A stretch of DNA of 64,000 nt, taken from NCBI RefSeq assembly GCF_047511655.1, contig NC_133390.1, positions 166,919,583 to 166,983,582 of the forward strand. Reading direction: 5' to 3'. The notes beneath the pieces are model-generated. The model saw only the letters and a list, made by a program, of their open reading frames with translations, was not told the DNA's origin and did no database searches. The translations under genes were made by a program, and so were the position numbers. This document shows positions 55,731 to 64,000 of the stretch, in pieces. The DNA comes from Castor canadensis (lineage: Eukaryota > Chordata > Mammalia > Rodentia > Castoridae). How positions within the stretch are numbered: the first letter of the stretch is position 1; every line of letters begins with the position of its first letter.

Positions 55731-56130
55731 TGATAAGAACTGCCCCTTCTGCAGCCTAAGCCGCAGCTGGTTTCACCCCTTGCAGACCAAAGCCCACTGT
55801 TCCTTATCTCCCACTACCTTCCTTTGCCCACCCTTAGACCTTGCTTCAGCAGCTGGTCTCATCCCTTGCAGATCAAAGCCCACTGTCCCTTATCTCCCGC
55901 CACCTCCCTTTGCCTGCCCCTAGACCTTGCTCCTGCAGCTGGTCTCTTCCTTGCAGATCAAAGACCATCCCTTGCCCTTGCTTTCTCCCAAATGCTACTT
56001 AAGGTCAGACCCGCCAGGAGAAGCTGCTGCTCCATTTTCTCTCGGCCAGCCACCCTGCTTATTAAACTTTTGGACATGAGATAACTCTCGTGAGCCTCCT
56101 TTGTGTGTGGTGTGAGGCGTTTTCCTAACA
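55731..56130 (+). mobile_element. Solo LTR with internal 86-bp repeats
   Basis: Begins TGATAAGAACTG and ends TTCCTAACA (TG...CA), 400 bp. The flanks GTAAT (55726-55730) and GTAAC (56131-56135) look like a target-site duplication with one change. It carries a TATTAAAC polyadenylation-like site near 56060. It is inserted into an older repeat. Confidence 0.8.
55765..55990 (+). repeat. Three 86-bp direct repeats in the LTR U3 region
   Basis: AGCTGGT(T/C)TC starts at 55765, 55851 and 55937, exactly 86 bp apart. Units share TTGCAGA(T/C)CAAAGCCCACTG, CTTATCTCCC and CCTAGACCTTGCT-like segments. The arrangement is that of enhancer repeats. Confidence 0.88.
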
Positions 56131-56284
56131 GTAACTGCATGCATGAGTACAGTGTACTTTGAACCAGTTTGTTATATTCCCATTTCCCTCCTCCTCCCTC
56201 ATAATATTAGAATTTTTGATGTGGTACCAGAAATCATCTAATGTGTTACTATGCTGTTTTTGTTGATGTTGTTGATTCTTTGTT

Positions 56285-56506
56285 TTTTTGTTTTTTTGCT
56301 GTACTGGGATTTGAACTCTGGGTCTCATGTTTTCTAGGCAGGTGCCCTACCACTGAAGCCAGTCCACCAGCCCTTTTTTTGTGTTGGGTATGTTTGAGAT
56401 AGGGTCTTGAAAGCTGTTTGCCCAGGCTGACCTTGAACTGTGATCCTCCTGATCTCTGCCTCCTTACTAGCTAGGATTATAGGCTTGAGCTACCAGCACT
56501 AGCAAT
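56285..56506 (-). mobile_element. B1-dID-like composite SINE, undeleted
   Basis: TTTTCTAGGCAGGTGCCCTA tRNA complement and a full B1-like complement. Confidence 0.85.
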
Positions 56507-57320
56507 ATTGTTTTTCTTAAGGAAAGAAAGAAAAACTATTAAGGACAGAATTATCCTCAATGTTTCTAATTGGGAAATGTTTTAATTTATGTTAAAAAAA
56601 ATAAGCAAACTTAAAAATGTATTAAGATCCAGCTCCTTTTTTTTTTTCCTTAAAAATTTAAGGAATGGTGTTTAAAAATACTTTACTACTAAAAGTGAAA
56701 TACATTTCTAGGAAGTTTGTGTCTCAGTAGACTTCTTTGTTTCTTCAAAGCTTGTCAGTCTGTATAGATTTTGTACAAGTTCATAAATATTTTTGTACAC
56801 ACTGGCCTTAAATTAAATCTAAGTAACCAAACTGCCTCCTATCTTTCTGCATCTAATTTCAGAGGCATCCTGTTGGTTTTAGGGAAATTACAGAGTAATT
56901 TAGGCCCACATGAGTTAAGCTCACCCACAGCTCCTTAGTGATAGTTGAGGCTTTCATCTGAATAACATCCTGCTATGCTTTGAAAATATTCCTTTCATCT
57001 TAGACACACTCCCACCTGGTTTGTATGCATGTATTTTTTTCTAACACGAAAATACTTCTTGCATGATAGTCAAAGAACCCAAGAGTCAAAAGTATGTTAG
57101 ATGCCTGTTTTAATTATGTAGTCTATTGCTGATTTATTACTGTGAACAATCAAAATATTCACTGCTTGAAATAATCTTTTTATTTTCTATCCTTATTTAG
57201 CTGAATCTCTTAAGCATAAAAATATGTTTTGCTTATATATCTCCATGAACAAGTACCCTGTCTCCTATATGTGATAACTTCAGTGTTAGCCATAATAATG
57301 TCTTTTGGCTAATGCTGTAG

Positions 57321-57400
57321 TTTTGTGTGTGTAGGGATTGAATCCAGGGCCTCATACTTGACAGGCAAGTGCTGTACTTCTGAGCTTTATGTCCTGTCCC
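57321..57400 (-). mobile_element. ID-like SINE
   Basis: Complement; GGGATTGAATCCAGGGCCTC. Confidence 0.75.
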
Positions 57401-57435
57401 CCTTTTTAAAAATGAATTGTTTTCAAAATTAAAGT

Positions 57436-57755
57436 TTTATTTGCAGTACTAAGATTTGAACTCAGGGCCTTGTGTTTGCTAAGCAGGCACTATACCAGTT
57501 GAGCTATACTGCCAGCTCTTTTTGCTTCAATTAGTTTTCAAATAAGGTCTCACATGGATCAAGCTGGCCTGGACTGTGATCCTCTTATTTACGCTTCCTA
57601 CCTAACAGGATGATAGGCATGCATCACAATGCCCAGGTTTTTATTGAGATGGGGGTCTTTCTAACTGTTTGCTGGGGGTTGGACTCAAATTTGATCTTCC
57701 CAGTCTTGCCTCTCAAGTAGTTAGGATGACAGGCATAAGCCACTTGGTCTAGGAA
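57436..57755 (-). mobile_element. Trimeric composite SINE
   Basis: tRNA-like complement at 57436-57520, then two B1-like complements at 57521-57640 and 57645-57755. Confidence 0.75.
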
Positions 57756-58457
57756 AAATAAAAATAATTTTTAAACGTGAAAATTTTTTTTGGTGGTGGC
57801 TTTTTTTATAAGTAAAGTTGCTTTTTCTTTTTCCTCCAAATTCTTATCTTCACTTTGTAGAAGTAACTATTAACAATTTCCTGGATTATCTTACCAGAAA
57901 TTGTGGGTATCTGAGTATAAATATAAAATCTATTGGTTGCTTTAAAATCACGTAAATGAGATCATATACATTCTGTTCTGCCACCAGTTATCACATTTGA
58001 TTACTTACAAACTTTCTGACTTCAAACAGAAAAGCAAGGCTTGGAAAATGGTCAGAACCAAAGCAAGCACAGAGAACTGTGAACCTCCTTTAGCTGAAGC
58101 AACCAGGCCAGTTGCACTAGGACACTGTCAGAAATAAATTCCAACTGTCCCTTTGTTTTTGTGTCATTGCTTAAGATTCAGAGTCCCAGGTGAGACCGTC
58201 AATGGGGAAAGTACCCCAAGTACAGAGAGGGGACTAGAGGCTGTAAGCTTGTAGAGTAATGAGCTTCCATTTCGGTGGTGCTCTGGTCTGTCAGTGTGCC
58301 ACCTCTCTGTAGGTATTTAGCTTGTTGTATACAGTTTTGTTTTTTTCCTAGCAAAAACCACTATTGCAAAGAAATTTGTGACTTTTTAAAGTATATCTTT
58401 GGGATTGATTCCTTGAGGATTGCTGAGTCAAAGAGTATGTGCATTTAAATTTTTTTT

Positions 58458-58636
58458 TCTGGTGGTGGTGTTTGAACTCATGGCCTACACCTTGAGCTAC
58501 TTCACCAGCCCTATTTTTGTGATGGGGTTTTTCGGGATAGGGTCCAACTTGAGACCTATTTGCCCAGGCTGGCTTCAAACTGAGAGCCTCCTGATCTCTG
58601 CCTCCTGAGTAGCTAGGATTATTTAAATGCCTGGCT
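58458..58636 (-). mobile_element. B1-dID-like SINE with internally deleted tRNA arm
   Basis: GAACTCATGGCCTACACCTT on the plus strand, same deletion; the B1-like end is eroded. Confidence 0.85.
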
Positions 58637-58649
58637 GCATTTAAAATTT

Positions 58650-58756
58650 TGATGAAACTGGCACGGTGGTGTGCTCCTGTACTCTTGAGACAGAGGAAGA
58701 GAATTGAGAGTTCAAGGCCAGCCTCAGGAACATAGGCTGCCTCAAAAAAAAAAAAA
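58650..58756 (+). mobile_element. B1-like SINE, diverged
   Basis: GGCACGGTGGTGTGCTCCTG, A-tail. Confidence 0.78.
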
Positions 58757-58969
58757 AGTGGTGAATATTGTCAGTTTACCCTTGGAAGTTTGCATTAGTT
58801 TACGCTCTAATCTACAGAGTGAACTGACTTTATTGAAATTCATAAGGTAATACATTATTTATGACCAGGTATTCAACAAAAGCCTCAAAGTATCACACCA
58901 GGTAGAAAACCAAGTCCAAGTGGGCAAGGTGTAGTGTTTCAACATTTATAAAGGAATAAGTGTATCAAA

Positions 58970-59036
58970 AGAGAGGAGGGGTAAGGGAGGAAGAGAGAGA
59001 AGAGAAGAGAAGAGGAGGAGAGGACTTGAGAGGAAT
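58970..59036. repeat. Polypurine (GA-rich) tract
   Basis: About 65 nearly uninterrupted purines (AGAGAGGAGGGGTAAGGGAG onwards), able in principle to form unusual DNA structure. Confidence 0.9.
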
Positions 59037-59689
59037 TTTGAATAGCTAATTATATTTTTTCCATTAAACCAAAGTGGGTCGTGGGTCACTCTCATTCTCA
59101 CTCCAAAAACGACCTGCTTTCAGTCTGTTGAAATCATATTCATTTGCTAATAAACTTTACTGTCACTTTCACTAAAAAAGAAAAAAAAAGTGTTCAACAT
59201 CCAAAAATGTTCTGGTAGATATTCTAGGAAACGTTAAAAGGCAAATCAGTTTCCCATTTCTTCTCTTCTTCCCATCTCTCTTTTCCTCTGTATTTTATCC
59301 TTTCATCATTCTACTTTATTGCAAAAACTGTTTTTTATTTATTTAGTTGAATAGGTAACACATTGTATGGTACAAAATTCACAAATTACTGAAGGGGATT
59401 CAGCACAGTAGAAATTCTATGTAAGTGATAGTAGAGTAGGTAATTTGCTGAAGGCAAAGACATTTTCATGAAAGGTTTACAAGATATTTAAGAATTACCA
59501 TGGTAACATCCGGAAGAATGGAAAGTCCTCTAGAAAGGCAAGCCTGGGTGCCAAAGCCACCTTTGCTTCAAAGGCCTCTGCTGATCTTGAGAAAGCCTTT
59601 GTGAGGTTTAGCTTATTTTGGTAACTTCGCCTATGAGGACAGAATTTATGGGATGGAGAATCAAAAAAACCACCTATCCGTTTTTTTGT

Positions 59690-59890
59690 TTCTGAGTGTT
59701 AGGGAATGAACCTGTGCTAGGCAGGCATGTTACCACTTGAGCCATGCCCCCATCCCTTTTGTTTTTGTTTTGTTTTTCAGACTGGTTCTTGCTGCTGCCT
59801 TTGCCTGGGCTGACCATAAGCTTTCCATCCTCTTGCCTCATTATCCCAAGTACCTGGGATTACAAAAATGCACAGCCATGCCTAGCAACC
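59690..59890 (-). mobile_element. Composite SINE
   Basis: Shortened tRNA complement (GTGCTAGGCAGGCATGTTAC) and B1-like complement to 59885. Confidence 0.78.
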
Positions 59891-60037
59891 CCTTCTCCAG
59901 TTTGAATGGAACCCGTAAGGGCATGAGGGGGAACTTGAACTAAAGCAGCCCTCATAGCCTTATAGACAAGCTTCTAGGTTCAGGGAACCTTAGTTTAGGT
60001 CTTTAATCTTGATAATCCTTAGCTACTAGTGCTATTT

Positions 60038-60577
60038 TGTCCCACCAAACTCCCTGCTGGAGTTGCCCCAAAAGCAACTTCAGGGGAGTTCCTGCAAGGG
60101 AACACCCTAAACCATTGTAAGATGGGGCCAGTTGGAATTCCAGAGAAAGAGGCAGTAAATGCCAGGGTGGTCAGACCAAAGCTTTATTAGGTAGTACTGG
60201 ATATTGCACCTTGTCTTTGTGACAGACAAAAGGGATGTTCTGCTAGGTTTGTCTGTATCAGGGGGTCAGGGAATGGAGCCTGTATGAAAGTTTAAGGAAT
60301 TTTGGCTTACAGCCAAGGTCAGTGTCGCTCACTGATTGGGGCAGCACCCTCAAATGTCTTTATCCGTGCCTGGGAATGTTCAGGGCCCCTGTTTGGGCTC
60401 AGATCTGCTGGGAAATCTGCAGTTGCTTGGGCCACTGAATGTCAAGACACTGACTTTTGTTGGGAGCACAGTCAGAGAAAGTGGATCCTCCAAGTGTGAT
60501 CTGGCAATGGAGGAAGCAAGGAAAGATTCTCTCTGGAGGGAGATGCCATTGTCTTGGGCATCAAAACAGACCTTTCA
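60038..60577 (-). mobile_element. Probable solo LTR, family C
   Basis: On the minus strand, CTAATAAAGCTTTGGTCTGA is a polyadenylation signal with a typical R region, followed by GGAACTCCCCTGAAG and an end near TTTGGTGGGACA. The sense start TGAAAGGTCTG near 60577 is tentative. The forward ORFs here are chance. Confidence 0.6.
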
Positions 60578-60640
60578 TAGCTTTTTTGTTTTGTGTGTTT
60601 TTGAAATAGGCTTGGCTTTAAGTACTTTTCTAATGACAGC

Positions 60641-60779
60641 GCAGCAGAAGCACTGGGGGCATGGCTCAAGTAATAAGAGCGCCTGCCTAGAAATCTTAAG
60701 GCCATGAGTTCAAACCCCAGTACTGCCAAGTAAGAACTAAAAAAAAAAAAAAAAAGAAGGAAAAGTTTCTAATGACAGC
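60641..60779 (+). mobile_element. tRNA-type SINE with target-site duplication
   Basis: TTTCTAATGACAGC at 60627-60640 and 60766-60779; a 17-nt A tail. One of the younger copies. Confidence 0.92.
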
Positions 60780-60824
60780 ACACAGGTAAAAAATCAGGTT
60801 CATAAGGAAATAAGATGCCATGAA

Positions 60825-60940
60825 GCCCTGCATGTGGTGCATGCCTGTAATTCTAGCACTTGGGAGGCTGAGACAGGAGGATCAAGAGTTCAAGGCCAGC
60901 CTGAGCTACATAGTGAGACTTTATCTAAAAAAGAAAAGAT
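60825..60940 (+). mobile_element. B1-like SINE
   Basis: TGCATGTGGTGCATGCCTGT start. Confidence 0.87.
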
Positions 60941-61023
60941 ATTATGAACAACTTTAAATCAAAAACTTTGAAATTTTGAGTGAATAGACAAATTTGTTGG
61001 TAATATAATAACAATTAATATAT

Positions 61024-61078
61024 GCTTTGGTAGTACTGGGGTTTAAACCAGGCCTTGGGTTCATGCCCCTAGCTCTTT
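61024..61078 (-). mobile_element. tRNA-type SINE fragment
   Basis: Complement; GTAGTACTGGGGTTTAAACC. Confidence 0.75.
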
Positions 61079-61878
61079 AATGACAATTTAATCAACAATT
61101 AAAATCTGTCCTCCCTCCCTGGGGAAGAAAACAGTAGGTCTAATGGCTTCACCAGGAAGATACACTAAGCATTTAAAAAATAAAGAATTAATATATAAAA
61201 ATACTTCCTGAGAATAGAAACAAGAGGTTAGCAAAATCTAAAAACCTGGCAGTGATATTATGAAGAAGAAAAATTTATAGGCCATTTTACTTAGGAATTA
61301 AAAAATTCTGAGTTACATATCAGCCATGCAAAATTTAATATCCCACTTACTACTATTACAGTATGTCTAACCAAAATTTTGTGACTTCAAACAATAATTT
61401 TTTTATTTCAGGTGTTCTGTGGGTTGGGAATTTGGACCAGCCACAATGAGGATGGCTTGTCTCTGTTCCAGTGTTGTCTGGGCCACCAGCTGGAAGGACA
61501 CTGAGGCTTAGAATCACGCCCTTTGGGGGTTGGTCTTTATCTCCCCAATTTCTAGATGCCCTTCATAGGTGAAGGTAATGGGCTCTTGGTTGACATAAAA
61601 TACAGTTTTTCCCAGTTTGACATTTAACTTTTACTTTGCAGTATTGTTATTTTTCCATGATGAAATTTATCAGTATTTCGCTTAAGGCCATTGGGTTTTA
61701 TATCGTACTTGGAAAGGCCTTCCCCATGGTAAGGGTGTAAAATGTGTTCAGTGCTTACATGCCTCCATGTTTATGCAGGGAAAGCTGTAGACCACCAGGA
61801 GCCATTTCGGATGTGAATATAGCACTCCACTTATTACCCCACTTTCCTCAGTCAGATGAAGAGATAAGAATTTTTTAA

Positions 61879-62245
61879 AGTTTTTCATTAGGATACATTC
61901 ATTATATGGGGGAATTCATTGTGACAATTCCAAATAGGCTTATATGGTACATTGATTAGACCACCCTCACCATCTCCCCCCAACCCTCTCCCCACCCCAC
62001 TTAAAGCAATTGCGGGAGGTTTCGTTGTTCTATTTCATGTATATATATATATATCAAGTCCATCAGCCATATTCCCTCACCTTAATCTCCTTCGTTCACC
62101 CTCGCTCTCCCACAAGTAGCCCCTCCACTGTACCAACTTTACAGTCCTTTCTTTCATTATTAATTTCTAAGTCGATGTTCAAAGGAGTTTCTCGATGTAT
62201 CCCTTCTGTGAGTGTACTTTACTTTGGTCTATTCAGCTCCTTGAG
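61879..62245. repeat. Unclassified dispersed repeat
   Basis: GGATACATTCATTATATGGG, AATTCATTGTGACAATTCC, then C-rich and AT-rich parts. It shares its start with 55678-55730/56136-56200 (CATACATAAATAATACAAGG, TTCATTGTG...), so it is a dispersed family. I cannot name it. Confidence 0.5.
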
Positions 62246-62629
62246 AAATTAATTTTGACTGTGGGGGAGGAGGAGTCCAGTGAAAAGCGTTTTGATCATC
62301 TCTTAGGGTATGGAATTGTGAGGAACTAGTCCTTTTCTTTAAAGGAACTGGAATGAGCACCTGAAGTCAAAGCTCTAGTCTACCGTCGTGCCATAGGCAC
62401 AAGAGATGAAATCACTCAGCTGGGGACAGTGAGCAGGCCATGGTTGAGCTGGACTATAAAGGCCCGAAGAGTTTTCTAGTACATAAGCCAGGACTGTCCT
62501 ATGCAGAGGACACTATGTGTGTACAAAGTCATGGGAGCATAACATGGTGGTGGTCTGGGCTAGCTAGTGCTTTTCCAGAATGGCTGGATAGAGCCTAGAG
62601 TGTCTAGGAAGACGAATGGAAGTGTTCTG

Positions 62630-62830
62630 GTTTATTTGGCTGGACAGCCTAAACAACAGTAACTTATTTTTCTCACAGTTCTGGAGGCTGGAAGTACAGG
62701 ATCAAGGTACTGTCAGGTTTGGTTTCTCCGGAGGCCTCTCTGCTTGGCTTATAGATGGCTGCCTTCTCATTGTCTTCATTGGTCACCTCTTGGTCTGTGT
62801 CCTAATCCCTCTCCCCACCCACCAACTCCA
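62630..62830 (-). mobile_element. MaLR-type LTR fragment
   Basis: Complement of the same LTR family end as 10587-11232: CTAAACAACAGTAACTTATT, TCTCACAGTTCTGGAGGCTG, GCTTATAGATGGCTGCCTTC. Confidence 0.7.
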
Positions 62831-62846
62831 CACACACACTTTCGTT

Positions 62847-62950
62847 TTTAGACAAGGTCTTGCTGTATAGTTCAGGCTGGCCTCAAACTGAAGATCCTTC
62901 TGCCGTAGTCTCCTTAGTGCTGGGATTACAGGTGTGCACCACCAGACCTA
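62847..62950 (-). mobile_element. B1-like SINE
   Basis: Complement; ACAAGGTCTTGCTGTATAGT. Confidence 0.85.
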
Positions 62951-63067
62951 TATATAAAACAGTCAAGTATAGTTAATTTCAAATTCTATCAGTTTCACCT
63001 TCAGCAGTGTCAGTCTTTTTGGGATGCTTCCAAATTCTTTTGTTACAACTATAGGTTCATGGTGGCT

Positions 63068-63170
63068 CAGAGTGGTGTAGCTCAGAGGTAGAACAGTTGC
63101 TTTGCAAGAACAAGGCCCTGGGTTCCATCCTCTGTGTTTGATCTCAGCACTACAAAAACAAATGAAACTA
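63068..63170 (+). mobile_element. ID-like SINE
   Basis: GTGGTGTAGCTCAGAGGTAG. Confidence 0.8.
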
Positions 63171-63729
63171 TGAATTCATTTTCTGTGATGAGGGAAGGAA
63201 TTGAAATCCCCACATACTAATGACAGCACCTTGAGTTACTTGCTATATAAATTCTCTGTGATCTCATTTATCTGTTCAGGGAGCTACATGTCTGTAAGAA
63301 GGTCCCAAGAGACTAGAAGAGGAGGTATCTCAGTGCTCAGGTGTTCATGCCTCTTGCACCTTCCTAAGTAATGTGGTGTCTTCCTCAGGATCCTTTGGGC
63401 TACTCAGTCAAAACCATTCAGTGCTGTGATTGTTGGAGTTCAAATAGCTCATTGGCTATATTTCTGTGTTTATTTAATATGCCTTTCACTCTGTTAAGTG
63501 TTCCTTTTAATCTTCAGCTTCAGATGAGGGTGTATCTAGTTTCTGTTAGAAATCCAGTAAACTTTTAGTCATACATACGGGTAGTCTTGGGATATGGCCA
63601 GAAACTAAGGGATGCTGCAAGGTCCTTGGGAGATCAGTCTTCTTGTGAGTTGAATCAATTTACTTGGTGTCATGTAGGAGATGCTTGTAAATATGGAGTT
63701 TATGGTTAGGTGCATAAGAATTGTGGGTA

Positions 63730-64000
63730 CCACAGGGTCAGTGGCTCAAGCCTATAATCCTAGCAATTTGGAAGGAAGAGATCAGAAGGATCACAGTTTG
63801 AGGTCAGCCCTGGCAAAAAGTTTGCAAGACATCATCTCAACCAATGGCTAGGAACAGTGGCACATGCCTATCATCCCAGCTAGCCAGGGAAGCACAAATA
63901 AGAGGATCTTGGTCCAAGCTCTCTTAGGCATAAACATGAGACCCTATCTCAAAAATAACCAAATTGGAAAGATCTGGTGAAGTGGCTCAAGCAGAGTGCC
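63730..64000 (+). mobile_element. Trimeric composite SINE, cut by the window end
   Basis: Two B1-like arms, then the start of the tRNA part (GATCTGGTGAAGTGGCTCAA). Confidence 0.85.

Larger units (their letters stand above)
21152..64000 (+). other. Presumed PKIG intron 1: repeat-rich non-coding DNA
   Basis: No spliced coding exon of any known family was recognised here on either strand. The content is SINEs, L1 copies, LTRs, one retrocopy, and unique stretches. Unique stretches with nothing recognisable include about 28600-29590, 29720-30640, 42240-43000, 43530-44280, 49900-50580, 50760-51590, 56530-57310, 58760-59690, 61090-61870 and 63170-63720. Intron status depends on the PKIG promoter call. 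Confidence 0.4.

Noticed and set aside
55723..56084. Repeated peptide encoded at 55.7-56.1 kb
   Set aside because: It is the translation of the 86-bp LTR repeats. The frames shift between units because 86 is not a multiple of three.
1..64000. CRISPR arrays, operons or prokaryotic systems
   Set aside because: The sequence is mammalian throughout. Regular repeats found are LTR, L1 monomer and microsatellite repeats.

Overview
The window is nuclear DNA of a placental mammal, almost certainly a rodent. It has spliced exons with GT-AG introns, CpG-island promoters, LINE-1 copies, MIR/L2 relics, retroviral LTRs, and about 80 copies of two SINE types. One SINE is 7SL-derived and B1-like. The other is tRNA-derived and ID-like, reading 'tggctcaagtggtagagcac...gttcaaaccccagta'. 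The two are often fused into B1-dID-like composites. The exact SINE sequences point to Castorimorpha, most probably beaver (Castor); that assignment rests on recognition, not on a search.

Layout. From 1 to 13813 the minus strand carries the first eight coding exons of SERINC3. Every junction has GT-AG sites and the phases join. Exon 1 lies in a CpG island at about 13440-14090 and the last exons lie beyond the left edge. From 14090 to 20900 is intergenic DNA with three solo LTRs, two of them the same family in opposite orientation, and an ancient L2-type repeat. A second CpG island at 20920-21330 ends in a good plus-strand splice donor. By conserved mammalian gene order (SERINC3 on one strand, PKIG diverging from it) this is the likely PKIG promoter and non-coding first exon. 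The rest, about 42 kb, would then be PKIG intron 1. No PKIG coding exon was recognised.

The 21-64 kb part is repeat-rich. It holds a near-full-length L1 on the minus strand (33.5-40.7 kb) with 135-bp tandem monomers in its 5' UTR, and a 5'-truncated L1 on the plus strand (52.1-54.5 kb) with a perfect 15-bp target-site duplication. It also holds older L1 pieces, a PTP4A1 retrocopy lacking the phosphatase active site (44.3-45.4 kb), a solo LTR with three 86-bp enhancer-like repeats (55.7-56.1 kb), another LTR (60.0-60.6 kb), and MIR, L2 and MaLR relics. A U2 snRNA pseudogene sits in SERINC3 intron 1.

No new biological system was found. The one well-supported protein-coding gene is SERINC3. The most interesting items are structural: L1 architecture and active-site decay, the retrocopy with a deleted catalytic loop, and LTR and SINE arrangements.
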